Source: Gallionellaceae bacterium
GTDB taxonomy: Bacteria; Pseudomonadota; Gammaproteobacteria; Burkholderiales; Gallionellaceae
Assembly: GCA_030834965.1 (NCBI GenBank)
Contig: JAUQWW010000025.1
Span: 1-64,000 of the forward strand
Direction: 5' to 3'
DNA length: 64,000 bases
Both the position numbers and the translations under genes were made by a program. The notes under the pieces were generated by a model. The model had not been told where the DNA came from. It ran no database searches and saw only the letters and a list, made by a program, of their open reading frames with translations. Positions within the stretch are counted from its first letter, which is position 1, and every line of letters starts with the position of its first letter. Shown here piece after piece: positions 1-10,152 of this stretch.

Positions 1-1880
1 GCGCTGACCGCCGCATTGGCCAGAATGGCGCGGTTCACGCGGCTTTCCACTTCGCGGATTTGCGCATCGGTCATCGGCGCGTTGTGGCTGAAGTCGAAGC
101 GCGTCTTGGCCTGGTCAACCAGCGAGCCCTTCTGCTGCACATGGCTGCCCAGCACCTCGCGCAGCGCCTTGTGCATCAGGTGCGTCACCGAATGGTTGCG
201 CATGGTGCGCGCCCGAGCTGCGGTATCCACCGCCGCATTCAACGTGTCGCCCACCTTAAGGGTGCCGTTCTTTACCTGCCCGTGATGACCGAACACTTCG
301 GGCTGTATCTTCTGCGTATCCTCGACCGCGAACATGGCACCGCTCGTTGTCAACACGCCCGTGTCGCCCACCTGCCCGCCGGACTCTGCATAGAACGGCG
401 TGCTGTCCAGCACCACTACTCCCGCATCACCCGCATGCAATTCGTTCACGGCAACGCCTTCCTTGTATAGCGCCACGATCTTGCCTGGCGCACTGAGCGT
501 GTCGTAGCCGCGAAACTGTGTCTTCACGCCGTCGTACTCCAGCCCCGCCGCCATCTTGAACTTTCCTGCAGCACGCGCGGCCTCGCGCTGGCGCGCCATG
601 GCCGCATCGAATCCGTCCTCGTCCACGGTGAAATGGCGCTCGCGGCACACATCCGCCGTCAGGTCGAGCGGGAAGCCATAGGTATCATGCAGCTTGAATG
701 CCACCTCGCCGTTCAACACAATCTTGCCCAGGCGTTTCGTCGCGGCGAGCTCCGTATCCAGTATCGTCATGCCGTGCTCGATGGTCTCGAAGAAGCGCTC
801 TTCTTCCACGCGCAACACCTCGGTCACGCGCGCCTGCGCCGCCACCAGTTCGGGGTAGGCCGCACCCATCTCCCGCGCCAGATCCGCCACCAGCTTGTGG
901 AAGAAGGCGGTACGGCAGCCCAGCTTGTAGCCGTGGCGAATCGCACGACGGATGATGCGGCGCAGCACATAGCCGCGCCCCTCATTGCCGGGGATCACGC
1001 CGTCCACGATGAGGAAGGAACAGGCGCGGATGTGGTCGGCGATCACCTTGAGCGAATTGTTGGTGAGGTCGCTGGTTTTGGTTTCGCGCGCCGCCGCGCA
1101 GATCAGGTTCTGGAACAGGTCGATGTCGTAGTTGGAATGCACATGCTGCAGCACCGCCGCGATGCGCTCCAGCCCCATGCCGGTGTCCACGGAAGGCTTG
1201 GGCAGCGGATGCAGCACGCCGTGCTCGTCGCGGTTGAACTGCATGAATACGTTGTTCCAGATTTCGATATAGCGGTCGCCATCGGCATCCGGCGATCCGG
1301 GCGGGCCACCCCACACCTCGGGGCCGTGATCGTAGAAAATTTCCGAACACGGACCGCACGGGCCGGTGTCCGCCATCTGCCAGAAATTGTCGGAGGCGTA
1401 GCGCGCGCCTTTGTTGTCTCCGATGCGCACGATGCGTTCACGCGGCACGCCCACCTCGTTCGCCCAGATGTCGTATGCCTCGTCATCCTCAGCATAGACC
1501 GTCACCCACAGCTTGTCCGCCGGCAGCTTGTAAACCTCGGTGAGCAGTTCCCATGCAAACTGGATGGCGTTGCGCTTGAAGTAGTCGCCGAAGCTGAAGT
1601 TGCCCAGCATCTCGAAGAAGGTGTGATGGCGCGCGGTATAGCCGACATTCTCCAGATCGTTGTGCTTGCCGCCCGCGCGCACGCAGCGCTGCGAGGAGGT
1701 GGCGCGCGTGTAGGGACGCTTGTCGTGGCCGAGGAAACAATCCTTGAATTGCACCATGCCAGAATTGGTGAACAGCAGGGTCGGATCATTGCCCGGCACC
1801 AGTGAGCTGGACGGCACGATGGTATGCCCCTTGGAGGCAAAGTACTCAAGAAATTTCTGGCGGATTTCGCTGCTGTTCAT
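1..1880 (-). CDS. alaS: Alanyl-tRNA synthetase, C-terminus cut by window edge
   Basis: Charges tRNA-Ala with alanine in the cytoplasm. The first 626 or so codons are visible. The protein begins [19 protein letters not shown] and carries the class II motif region [12 protein letters not shown] near residue 85, then GMGLERI. The editing-domain zinc motif HSVTHLMH lies near residue 575. The full family length is about 870 residues, so the C-terminal oligomerisation (C-Ala) part lies beyond position 1. The ATG at 1880 is preceded by GGGTGAG, a usable ribosome binding site. No frameshift is seen in the visible part. The assignment is secure from sequence motifs. Confidence 0.97.
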   Translation of the reverse strand, partial: MNSSEIRQKFLEYFASKGHTIVPSSSLVPGNDPTLLFTNSGMVQFKDCFLGHDKRPYTRATSSQRCVRAGGKHNDLENVGYTARHHTFFEMLGNFSFGDYFKRNAIQFAWELLTEVYKLPADKLWVTVYAEDDEAYDIWANEVGVPRERIVRIGDNKGARYASDNFWQMADTGPCGPCSEIFYDHGPEVWGGPPGSPDADGDRYIEIWNNVFMQFNRDEHGVLHPLPKPSVDTGMGLERIAAVLQHVHSNYDIDLFQNLICAAARETKTSDLTNNSLKVIADHIRACSFLIVDGVIPGNEGRGYVLRRIIRRAIRHGYKLGCRTAFFHKLVADLAREMGAAYPELVAAQARVTEVLRVEEERFFETIEHGMTILDTELAATKRLGKIVLNGEVAFKLHDTYGFPLDLTADVCRERHFTVDEDGFDAAMARQREAARAAGKFKMAAGLEYDGVKTQFRGYDTLSAPGKIVALYKEGVAVNELHAGDAGVVVLDSTPFYAESGGQVGDTGVLTTSGAMFAVEDTQKIQPEVFGHHGQVKNGTLKVGDTLNAAVDTAARARTMRNHSVTHLMHKALREVLGSHVQQKGSLVDQAKTRFDFSHNAPMTDAQIREVESRVNRAILANAAVS

Positions 1881-2026
1881 TGACTCACCCATCACCTGCA
1901 AAACGTTAGAATTGAATCGCCCCAGACATGCCGGGCAGAACTTGAATCATATCATCCGCCCCGGCGTCTGCGGCGCATCAAATTCCAAATTAGCGCGCGA
2001 TATCTGGATGAATTATTGCCATGCCG

Positions 2027-5000
2027 TCAGCTCAGAATTTTGCGGGTAAGCTCCCCTACCCCCTCCACGGTCAGCGGCTTCTCAAGAATGAAGTAATTGA
2101 TGCCGTAGAGGAGGTTGCAATCCTTTTCCAGCAGCCGCAACATCTTGCGCACGGCATCCGGTTTGAGCGACGAAATCACTACAAGCGGAACATCGCGGGC
2201 GACTTCCCGTATGGCTTTTGCCAAACCCGTGCCGGATATATTGAGCATCATCATGTCCACCATGATGAATCCGAACAAGTCTGGGTCCTTGAGCACCTTT
2301 GCCAGCCCTTCCGCCGTATCCATCACGGCCGTCGGCTTATGGCCCAGATATTCGAGGATATGTGTCAGGAAATCGCAGGTCCAGTCATCGTTATCGATGA
2401 CCAGGACACGGGTTGATGATGGAACGCCTCGCTCCGCAATTTGGCGGCCTGCATTGCGCTCCGTAATATAGGCCTGCGCCTCCGCAGCCGGCATGGGTCT
2501 GCAAAAGTAGTAGCCCTGAATCTTGTCGCAGTTCAACAGCTTCAAGTAGTCGTGCTGTTTTTCCGTCTCCACGCCCTCCGCCACGACATCCAGCCCCAGG
2601 TTGTGCGCCAGTGCGATGGTGGCCGCGCATATCGCGGCATCGTTGGGGTCGGTTTCGATATCCTTGACGAAGGAGCGGTCCAGCTTCAGCCGGTTGATCG
2701 GAAACTGCTTGAGATAACTGAGCGAGGAATAGCCCGTGCCAAAATCGTCGATCGCCAGCTTCACCCCGATGCCGCGCAGCATTTGCATGGTGTCGACGGT
2801 CTCCTGCGGATTGCCCATGGCCACGCTTTCCGTGATCTCCAGTTCCAGCAGGGCAGGATCGATATCTTCCTTGACCACGATGGATGCCACCAATCTGGGA
2901 AGATAGGTTCGGTGAAACTGTCGCGCGGACAGATTGACGCACATCTGCATCTCCGCCATGCCCTGCTCGGACCATAGCCTGAGTTGCCGGCACGCCGTGC
3001 GCATCACCCACTCGCCCAGGGGCTGTATCAACCCCGCCTCTTCCGCGATGGGAATAAACGTCACCGGAGAGATCAGCCCTTTAGTGGGGTGCTGCCAGCG
3101 CACCAGCGCCTCCACACCGACAACCTGGCCAGTGGCAACATTGACCTGCGGCTGGTAATGCAGCAGAAACTCCTCTCGCTCCAATGCCATGCGCATGTCA
3201 TTTTCCAGCTCCATGCGCTCCAGCGAAGCCGTGTTCATCGCGTCTTCAAAGAACTGGTAGTTGTTGCGCCCCCTGGATTTGGCGTGGTACATCGCCACGT
3301 CAGCATTTTTCATCACCTCTTCGACGCTATCGCCATCCTCCGGGAAGAAGGCAACCCCGATGCTGGGGCTGGAACGCAAATCATGCCCATCCAGCGCATA
3401 GGGCAAACCCAGGTTATGCAGTATTTTGCCCACCACGTGAAATACCGTTTCGACATCTTCGATTTCCGCCATTGCGACCACAAATTCATCCCCGCCCAGG
3501 CGGGCGACAATGTCGCTGTTGCGTACACAGGATTGCAGGCGTTGTGCGACCTGAACCAGCAGCTTGTCCCCCATGTCGTGCCCCAGAGTGTCATTGATGT
3601 TCTTGAAGTGATCCAGGTCAATAAACATCACCGCTACTTTTTCGACGTTGCGCCGGGCAGAGCTGATTGCCTGCTCCAGGCGTTCAATCAGGGTAAAACG
3701 GTTAGGCAGATCGGTGAGCGGGTCGTGGTGGGCAAGATAACGAATCCTGTCCTGGGCTGCCTTGTATTCCGTAATGTCAGAAAAGCTGAAAATATAATTG
3801 ATCACCTCATTTTGCTCATTACGCACAGCCGTAATGGACGACCACTTGGGGTAGACATGCCCATCTTTGCTGCGATCCCAAAGCTCTCCCTGCCAGAAGC
3901 CAATGCGTGTCAACTCGTCCTGCATGCGCTGGTAGGTCTGTTCCCCTGTTTTGTCGGACGCCAGTACCCGGGGGTTCTTGCCCCGCACCTCGTCCAGAGC
4001 GTAGCCGGTCAGCTTATGAAATGCCGCATTGGTCGCCACGATGTTGTTGTCCGCGTCAGTAATCATGATGGCTTCGCCGCTGCGTTCAAAAACAGCGGCC
4101 AGCAAGGTCAATTCCTTTTCCGCCTTCTTGCGTTCGACAATTTCGCGGTAAAGGGTCGTATTTGAGGAGGCCAGTTCGGCGGTACGCTGGCGCACGGTAT
4201 CTTCCAGGCTGAGACGCTCCTGTTCGAGCGTATTCCGGGTTTCTATCAGGCTATCCCGCATGGCGCTGAATGAAACCGCCATTTCATTGAAGCTGTCGCC
4301 TACCTGCTTGAGTTCGTCGCGCGTGCCCAGATCGATTCGCTCATTCATATTGCCAGCGGCAAAAGCGCCGGCAGAACGGGAAAGCGTGCGGATGCTGCCG
4401 GCGATGGCCAGGTAGATGGCAATGCAGAAATATGCCACCACCAGAAACAGCAGGGATGCAATACCAACGCTTCGGTAGAGCACTTTTATTGCCCGGTCTA
4501 TGCGTGCCTGGACAATTTTCTCTGCGGCCGGCAGCAGCACCTCATGCAATTCTCTGTAACTATTGTCGATGACTGCAGTGGCCAACACGAAGAAGTCTTC
4601 CGGGCGCGTAACGGACTGCCCGGGCAAAATATCCGATTCCACGAGATTGATTACCTGCTGCGCCGACCCGGCAATATCCCGGGATGCTGCCGAGAGCGTG
4701 TTCTGTAGCGAAGGGTTGTAGTAACCAGCCTTATCCAGCTTGTTCTTGAGGTGTTTGAGCGCGCTGCCCAGCTCGCCGATGAGCATGTACATTCTTCGCC
4801 TCTGGCCCTCATTGGGCGGCTTTCCGGCCGACATGACACCATAGGCACGAAGCTGCCCAAGATGTTCCAGCGCAGCCGGCAGCGTGTTAAGGGCGATATC
4901 AATCAGGTAGAACGAATCCGAATCGGGGTCCAGGGACAGCACATCACCGGCGACAGCTGCCTCAAAATCCAATATCCGGTCGATCAGATTGGTATGGGCA

Positions 5001-5431
5001 TCGAAATTTTCCTCCACCTTCCAGTTGAGCCCATTTTTTTGCAGATTCTCCCAGTCTGCCCGGATGATCTTCCAGTCATCGTGCACGTTCACGCCGGGAG
5101 GCAATTTTCCTTCCATTTCTTTAATGGCGTCGGCGGTTTGCTTTTCCCTGGCGGCAAGCTGGGCTCGCATAAGCTCGTCGCCACCAAGCAGCCCCGCCGA
5201 AAGCCCGCGGTGTCCCTGCAGCGACTGTGCGATTTTGGAAAGCGGCTTGATCATTGCGAGTGCGTGCAGTTCCCGTTGCGCAGTCTGTATTCTTGCGTCG
5301 AGACTGACATAGAGGCTGTGCACCACCACCGCAAACGCGCCCAGCAGAATCAGCCCCAGAAACGCGAATTTCCTGAAGTAACCCAGGCGGTTCATCAGGG
5401 CGATGGCGGGAGAAAAGAATGTCCTTATCAC
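2027..5431 (-). CDS. Membrane GGDEF-EAL protein with HAMP, PAS and C-terminal receiver domain
   Basis: Predicted c-di-GMP turnover enzyme of 1134 residues. Order: TM helix at about 22-42; a periplasmic helical sensor region to about 317; TM helix about 318-345; HAMP to about 395; PAS about 440-560; GGDEF near 645; EAL near 773; and a receiver domain from about 1004 to the end. The cyclase motif GGDEF is intact, with an inhibitory-site RNSD five residues before it. The phosphodiesterase motifs EAL, ELEITES, DDFGTGYSS, KLDRSF, AEGVET and QGYYF are all present, so both activities are possible. The receiver has an acceptor Asp in MVDMMM and the Lys in LEKP. The start is a GTG without a strong ribosome binding site; an ATG at 5395 is an alternative. 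The periplasmic ligand is unknown. Confidence 0.9.
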   Translation of the reverse strand: MIRTFFSPAIALMNRLGYFRKFAFLGLILLGAFAVVVHSLYVSLDARIQTAQRELHALAMIKPLSKIAQSLQGHRGLSAGLLGGDELMRAQLAAREKQTADAIKEMEGKLPPGVNVHDDWKIIRADWENLQKNGLNWKVEENFDAHTNLIDRILDFEAAVAGDVLSLDPDSDSFYLIDIALNTLPAALEHLGQLRAYGVMSAGKPPNEGQRRRMYMLIGELGSALKHLKNKLDKAGYYNPSLQNTLSAASRDIAGSAQQVINLVESDILPGQSVTRPEDFFVLATAVIDNSYRELHEVLLPAAEKIVQARIDRAIKVLYRSVGIASLLFLVVAYFCIAIYLAIAGSIRTLSRSAGAFAAGNMNERIDLGTRDELKQVGDSFNEMAVSFSAMRDSLIETRNTLEQERLSLEDTVRQRTAELASSNTTLYREIVERKKAEKELTLLAAVFERSGEAIMITDADNNIVATNAAFHKLTGYALDEVRGKNPRVLASDKTGEQTYQRMQDELTRIGFWQGELWDRSKDGHVYPKWSSITAVRNEQNEVINYIFSFSDITEYKAAQDRIRYLAHHDPLTDLPNRFTLIERLEQAISSARRNVEKVAVMFIDLDHFKNINDTLGHDMGDKLLVQVAQRLQSCVRNSDIVARLGGDEFVVAMAEIEDVETVFHVVGKILHNLGLPYALDGHDLRSSPSIGVAFFPEDGDSVEEVMKNADVAMYHAKSRGRNNYQFFEDAMNTASLERMELENDMRMALEREEFLLHYQPQVNVATGQVVGVEALVRWQHPTKGLISPVTFIPIAEEAGLIQPLGEWVMRTACRQLRLWSEQGMAEMQMCVNLSARQFHRTYLPRLVASIVVKEDIDPALLELEITESVAMGNPQETVDTMQMLRGIGVKLAIDDFGTGYSSLSYLKQFPINRLKLDRSFVKDIETDPNDAAICAATIALAHNLGLDVVAEGVETEKQHDYLKLLNCDKIQGYYFCRPMPAAEAQAYITERNAGRQIAERGVPSSTRVLVIDNDDWTCDFLTHILEYLGHKPTAVMDTAEGLAKVLKDPDLFGFIMVDMMMLNISGTGLAKAIREVARDVPLVVISSLKPDAVRKMLRLLEKDCNLLYGINYFILEKPLTVEGVGELTRKILS

Positions 5432-5518
5432 TTGGAGAAAAGTCCGGTTCTTGAGGAGAACAGTACCACAGACGGGAGCAGCACCACATTAATCCCGCCG
5501 GTTTTCTTGTGATATTCC

Positions 5519-6439
5519 CTAATGGCGCGCCTCGCTACAAGACAGCACAATGGTCTCGACAAACATCAGCTCCGCATCGATCTTGTCGAACTCGTAGCGC
5601 TGATTGCAGAACTCGCAGAATACTTCGATGGTGTTGCGCTCCTCCAGAATGCTGTGGATCTCATCGCGCCCCAGCATCTTCAGCATCTGCCCCACGTTGT
5701 CGCGCGAACAGGAACAATTGAAGACGATCGGCTGCGACTCGAACAAGCGCATATCATCTTCATGGTAGAGACGGTGGATCAGCGTTTGCGGTAGCTCGTG
5801 CAGCAGCTCCTGATGCGTGAGCGTATCCCCAAGCAGGGCGGCGCGTTGCCATGCATCTGCATCCTGCTCGTGCCGGACCGGTTCCTCAGCTTGTTCGGAT
5901 TGTCTGGTGTCTTCGGGCAACCTCTGCAACAGCATGCCGGCTGCGTACTCTCCGTCGGCAGCCAGCCACAGGCGTGTCTCCAGCTGCTCCGAACGGGTCA
6001 TGTAGTTTTGCAGGATTTCGGCAACGCTGCCGCCCTCCAGCGCGACGACCCCCTGATAGGCCTGATTGCCGTCCTTGGGATCAAGCGTGATGACAAACAG
6101 TCCTTCCCCGATCAGCTCGGTCACGCTGCGCTGCGACAGCTCGCCGGACCATTTCGCGGTGGCACGCAGTTGCAGTTCGCCTGCGCTGGTGCATTCGACC
6201 ACCAGCAACTTGACCGGCCCCTTGCCCTGGATCTGCAACACGAGCGAGCCCTGCAACTTCAGCGTGGCCGCCAGCAGCACCGCCGCCGCACAAAGCTCCC
6301 CCATCAGGCTGCGCAACGCATCGGGGTAATCATGACGATCCAGCACGCTGCGCCACGTACTCTCGAGATGCACCAGCCCGCCGCGTATCGGCATGTCTTC
6401 AAACAGGAAACGTTGCAGGGTGTCAGAAATTTTTTTCAT
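5519..6439 (-). CDS. hslO: Hsp33 redox-regulated chaperone
   Basis: Cytoplasmic holdase chaperone switched on by oxidation of its zinc-bound cysteines. The protein is 306 residues, close to the family norm. The C-terminal zinc-binding cysteines appear as CSC, then about 30 residues later CEFC, which is the classic Hsp33 redox switch. I chose the ATG at 6439 (MKKISDTLQRFLFED); an in-frame TTG seven codons upstream is less likely. It lies alone between the GGDEF-EAL gene and a lipoprotein gene. No heat-shock promoter was identified with confidence. Confidence 0.95.
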   Translation of the reverse strand: MKKISDTLQRFLFEDMPIRGGLVHLESTWRSVLDRHDYPDALRSLMGELCAAAVLLAATLKLQGSLVLQIQGKGPVKLLVVECTSAGELQLRATAKWSGELSQRSVTELIGEGLFVITLDPKDGNQAYQGVVALEGGSVAEILQNYMTRSEQLETRLWLAADGEYAAGMLLQRLPEDTRQSEQAEEPVRHEQDADAWQRAALLGDTLTHQELLHELPQTLIHRLYHEDDMRLFESQPIVFNCSCSRDNVGQMLKMLGRDEIHSILEERNTIEVFCEFCNQRYEFDKIDAELMFVETIVLSCSEARH

Positions 6440-6681
6440 GGTCGCGATGATAGCATGCAAGCCTGGCAGCCGATCCCGCAGGCTGCCGCAGCTGATCGGT
6501 CTGGTGATATCTTCTGTTCAGTCACCATCGTCTGCTCACTTCTTTCAAGAATCCGGCAAGACTTACGTCACTTCACCTTGCCAGGCCAAATATTCAAAGC
6601 TCCAGACTATTGAACCGCACCGAAGGCCGCATGCAGCACGGCTGGGTATCGCCATGAAGCTTCCACATGGCGCCGTCGTAT

Positions 6682-7302
6682 TCAGAAAGAATTGCGCAAC
6701 AGGGACTCCCCGGTCCCCTGAAATGGCCCGAGAGGATTGTTGCTCTCTTCAAATTCACGGATAACCGGCTGGCCGCTGGTCAGCTTGTATACGACCATGT
6801 TGTCCTTGATCAGGATAACCCCGTTGAAGCGCCAGCCAACAATGTTCGTTTTGCGTCTGAAATTCATGAAATCCGCCCAGAAATTGCCGTAGCGCTTGCG
6901 GGTTATGGATTTGTATTCCAGCTCATATCCCTTGCAGGCTGCATTTGCGAGGATGCAGTCATGCACCCCTTTTTCCAGCTCGAATCCATCGATGGCGGTA
7001 TTCGGGACGAAGCGGCGAAGTATGTCGGAGTAATTGAGGATAATGACATTCGCATTGGAGCCCGGATCCAGCTTGAGTTGCTGAAGCTCCTGCACGGTGG
7101 TTTGGTAAGGGATGATCTTGTCGAAGGTCTGCTGAGCTTCCTCAAAGCTCTGCCACGGCCCCTCTACGATCGTCTCCTGCTTGGGCAGCAGGGAGCTGCA
7201 TCCGGCAGCCCCGAAAGCAACCAGCGCGATGACCAGATAGAGAATTGCCGCTGTTGCAGGCGTATCCACTTTACACGCGTAGCGTTTTTCCATCGCATCC
7301 AT
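6682..7302 (-). CDS. Predicted outer- or inner-membrane lipoprotein, function unknown
   Basis: A 206-residue protein with a hydrophobic N-terminal segment ending in the lipobox AFGAAGC near residues 29-35. It is therefore expected to be exported and lipidated at that Cys. The mature part has no motif I recognise. It contains two further cysteines (DCILANAAC) and a basic, aromatic-rich stretch after them. It lies 52 nt downstream of tyrS on the same strand and may be cotranscribed. An internal ATG four codons in (MEKRYACK) is a possible alternative start. Confidence 0.75.
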   Translation of the reverse strand: MDAMEKRYACKVDTPATAAILYLVIALVAFGAAGCSSLLPKQETIVEGPWQSFEEAQQTFDKIIPYQTTVQELQQLKLDPGSNANVIILNYSDILRRFVPNTAIDGFELEKGVHDCILANAACKGYELEYKSITRKRYGNFWADFMNFRRKTNIVGWRFNGVILIKDNMVVYKLTSGQPVIREFEESNNPLGPFQGTGESLLRNSF

Positions 7303-7354
7303 CCGGTCTTATTACCTGATGATTTAATGAGGGAGGAACTGCACCATTCTTCGG

Positions 7355-8551
7355 TTAGCCCACCGTCACCCTGGCAAATTTCCGTTTCCCAACCTGCGCC
7401 ACGACCATCGCGGCCGCACGCAGTTGCAGTGCTTTGTCATCGATGCGTGCGCCGTCCAGCTTCACCGCACCCTGGGCAATCATGCGCAATGCATCCGAGG
7501 TGCTGTCCACCAGCCCGGCCTGCTTGAGCAATTGCGCAATGCCGATGGTACCGTTTGTGGAAGCAACCGTCACTTCCGGCATATCTTCCGGCAGCACGCC
7601 TTGCCGGAAACGCGCCTCAAATTCTGCCAGCGCCTGTTCCGCGGCCGTGCGGCTATGGAAGCGGGTGACCATTTCCTGCGCCAGCAGCACTTTGATATCG
7701 CGCGGGTTGCGCCCCTGCTCCACCTCGGCACGCCATTGCGTGATGGTGCTCATGGGTTCGAATGACAGCAACTCCAGGTAACGCCACATCAGTTCGTCGG
7801 AAACCGACATCAGCTTGCCGAACATTTCCTGCGGCGACTCGGTGATACCCACATAATTGCCCAGCGACTTGGACATCTTGTTGCTGCCATCCAGTCCCAC
7901 CAGCAGCGGCATGGTAAGCACACATTGCGCCGGCTGGCCGTAATGCTTCTGCAGCTCTCTACCCATCAGCAGGTTGAATTTCTGGTCGGTGCCGCCCAGT
8001 TCCATGTCGGCCTTGAGCGCAACCGAATCGTAGCCTTGCACAAGGGGATACATGAACTCATGGATGGCGATCGGCTGGTTACTCATGTAACGCTTGCCGA
8101 AATCGTCGCGTTCCAGCATGCGCGCCACGGTATGCGTGGCCGCGAGGCGAATCAGGTCCACCGCGCTGAATTGATCCATCCAGGTGGAATTGAACACGAT
8201 CTCGGTCTTGTCGGGGTCGAGCACCTTGAATACCTGATCGCGGTAGCTCTGCGCATTTTCCAGCACCTGCTCGCGCGACAGCGGCGGGCGGGTCGTATTC
8301 TTGCCGGTCGGGTCGCCTATCATGCCGGTGAAATCTCCGATCAAAAACAGCGCGTGATGGCCCAGATCCTGCAATTGGCGCATCTTGTTGAGCAGGACGG
8401 TATGGCCGAGATGTAAGTCAGGTGCAGTGGGGTCGAAACCGGCCTTGATTCGGAGCGGACGGCCCAATGCCAATTTCTGTTTCAGTTCGGTTTCCAGCAG
8501 CAGCTCGTCGCAGCCGCGCTTTATTAAATCCAATGGTTCCTGTTGTGTCAT
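7355..8551 (-). CDS. tyrS: Tyrosyl-tRNA synthetase
   Basis: Charges tRNA-Tyr. The 398-residue protein has the class I signature HLGH at residues 47-50 (HIGH motif) and KMSKS within [18 protein letters not shown]-terminal S4 RNA-binding domain includes [15 protein letters not shown] and ends in [10 protein letters not shown]. The early HLGH position and the length match the long TyrRS class. The ATG at 8551 begins [13 protein letters not shown]. It is divergent from the M23 peptidase gene, an arrangement common in betaproteobacteria. Confidence 0.97.
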   Translation of the reverse strand: MTQQEPLDLIKRGCDELLLETELKQKLALGRPLRIKAGFDPTAPDLHLGHTVLLNKMRQLQDLGHHALFLIGDFTGMIGDPTGKNTTRPPLSREQVLENAQSYRDQVFKVLDPDKTEIVFNSTWMDQFSAVDLIRLAATHTVARMLERDDFGKRYMSNQPIAIHEFMYPLVQGYDSVALKADMELGGTDQKFNLLMGRELQKHYGQPAQCVLTMPLLVGLDGSNKMSKSLGNYVGITESPQEMFGKLMSVSDELMWRYLELLSFEPMSTITQWRAEVEQGRNPRDIKVLLAQEMVTRFHSRTAAEQALAEFEARFRQGVLPEDMPEVTVASTNGTIGIAQLLKQAGLVDSTSDALRMIAQGAVKLDGARIDDKALQLRAAAMVVAQVGKRKFARVTVG

Positions 8552-8829
8552 GTTTATGTATCGTTATCGTTAAGCCTAACGTGCATGGCAAATATGCCGC
8601 CCCTGATGACAAAACCCGCCATGCGCGCGAGTTTCACGTTAATGCGGTGGCAATTACCGCTCATCCGCGTTTTCCTGCCGCTCATCCATTACATTTTGCC
8701 TTTCATTCCGGCGTGCGCAAAATGCCCGAATGGATTTTGAGGGACAGGCGCTTTCTGGTAAAGTGGCGCCCAATTTGAAACAGCAAGCGCTCATGGCCTG
8801 ATTAAAGTGCGCAGTAGTCGGAGAAACAA

Positions 8830-10128
8830 ATGTTAACCCAAAACACCCTCACGCGAGAACGCAAATTAAAGCTGCGCTGGTTCGTCGCCCTGTCCAGCCT
8901 GCCATTGCTCGGTGTGGTCACGGCATTCGGCATCGTGCCGCAGAATGACATCATTTCCACTTCCATGAAAACGGTGGTAGAGGAAATCGCCTTGCCGGGC
9001 ACCGCCCAGGCTATTGGCAATGCTGCTGTCTTCTGGCGCAATGAGCGCGTGCAGCGCGGCGATACCGTGGCGGAACTGCTGCGCCGCATGAATGTGGAAG
9101 ATGCCGCTGCCGCTGAATACCTGCGTCGCGACCCGGCCGCAGAATCCTTCCGCCAGCTCGCCGTGGGCAAGGCCGTGCAGGCTGAAACTGATGCGGATGG
9201 CAACCTGCTGGCGCTGCGCTACCTGAGCAACAGCAACAGCCAGATCGTCATCGAAAAAAATGCTGGCAGCTTCAGGACCAGCGTGCTGCCCGCACAGCTT
9301 GAGCAACGCATATTCATGCGCACCGGCGAGATCAAGAGTTCCCTGTTTGCGGCAACTGACGAAGCCGGCCTGCCGGATGCAGCGGCCAACCAATTGGCTG
9401 AAATTTTTGGCGGCGACATCGACTTTCACCGCGATCTGCGCAAAGGCGACAAGTTTTCCGTGACCTACGAGATGACTTACAGCAACGGCGAGCCGGTGCA
9501 TGTCGGCCGCATCCAGGCTGCCGAATTCATCAACCAGGGCAAATCTTACCAAGTGGTGTATTTCCAGGCAGGTAACGGCAACGGCGACTATTACACACCG
9601 GATGGCAAGAGTGTACGTAAAGCCTTCCTGCGCTCGCCCCTGGAATTCTCGCGCGTCAGTTCCGGCTTCAGCCTGTCACGCCTCCACCCCGTGCTGGGTA
9701 CATGGCGCTCGCACAAAGGCGTGGACTATGCCGCACCGACAGGCACCAAGGTCAAGGTGACCGCCGATGGCACCGTGACTTTCCTTGGCAAGCAAGGCGG
9801 CTATGGCAATGTGGTTATGGTGAGCCATCAAGGCCGCTACAGCACCGTTTACGGGCACCTGTCCGGCTTTGCCAAGGGGCTGCGCCACGGCCAGCGTATC
9901 AGTCAAGGCGAAGTGATTGGTTATGTAGGTATGACAGGCGTGGCTACCGGCCCGCACCTGCATTACGAGTTCAGAATTGATGGCCAGCAGCGCGACCCGT
10001 TGCGAGTTGCCCTGCCGGATTCCAAGCCAGTTCCTGTATCGCAACTGGCCGCCTTTCACGAAGCGACCCGCAGCCTGACCGACAACCTGAGTTTGTTACG
10101 CAATACCAGCTTCGCCAAGCTTGACTAG
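8830..10128 (+). CDS. M23-family murein endopeptidase (MepM/LytM-like)
   Basis: Predicted cell-wall hydrolase acting in the periplasm, anchored by a TM helix near residues 17-38. Sequence order: a short cytoplasmic tail; the TM helix; a LysM- or OapA-like region beginning at about 65 (ERVQRGDTVAELLRRM); then a LytM metallopeptidase domain in the C-terminal third. Zinc ligands are visible as HKGVDY (HxxxD) and GPHLHYEF (HxH), so the enzyme should be active. GGAG lies seven nt before the ATG. It is followed closely by anmK, giving a cell-wall remodelling and recycling pair. Confidence 0.92.
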   Translation: MLTQNTLTRERKLKLRWFVALSSLPLLGVVTAFGIVPQNDIISTSMKTVVEEIALPGTAQAIGNAAVFWRNERVQRGDTVAELLRRMNVEDAAAAEYLRRDPAAESFRQLAVGKAVQAETDADGNLLALRYLSNSNSQIVIEKNAGSFRTSVLPAQLEQRIFMRTGEIKSSLFAATDEAGLPDAAANQLAEIFGGDIDFHRDLRKGDKFSVTYEMTYSNGEPVHVGRIQAAEFINQGKSYQVVYFQAGNGNGDYYTPDGKSVRKAFLRSPLEFSRVSSGFSLSRLHPVLGTWRSHKGVDYAAPTGTKVKVTADGTVTFLGKQGGYGNVVMVSHQGRYSTVYGHLSGFAKGLRHGQRISQGEVIGYVGMTGVATGPHLHYEFRIDGQQRDPLRVALPDSKPVPVSQLAAFHEATRSLTDNLSLLRNTSFAKLD

Positions 10129-10152
10129 GCAGTGTGTGCGGAGCGGTTCCAA

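Noticed and set aside
633-1805. Plus-strand reading frame of 390 codons opposite alaS
   Set aside because: Lies entirely within alaS on the other strand; the alaS motifs explain the sequence.
6650-6672. Stem-loop CGCCATG/CATGGCG downstream of the lipoprotein gene
   Set aside because: It lacks a U-tract, so it was not called a terminator.
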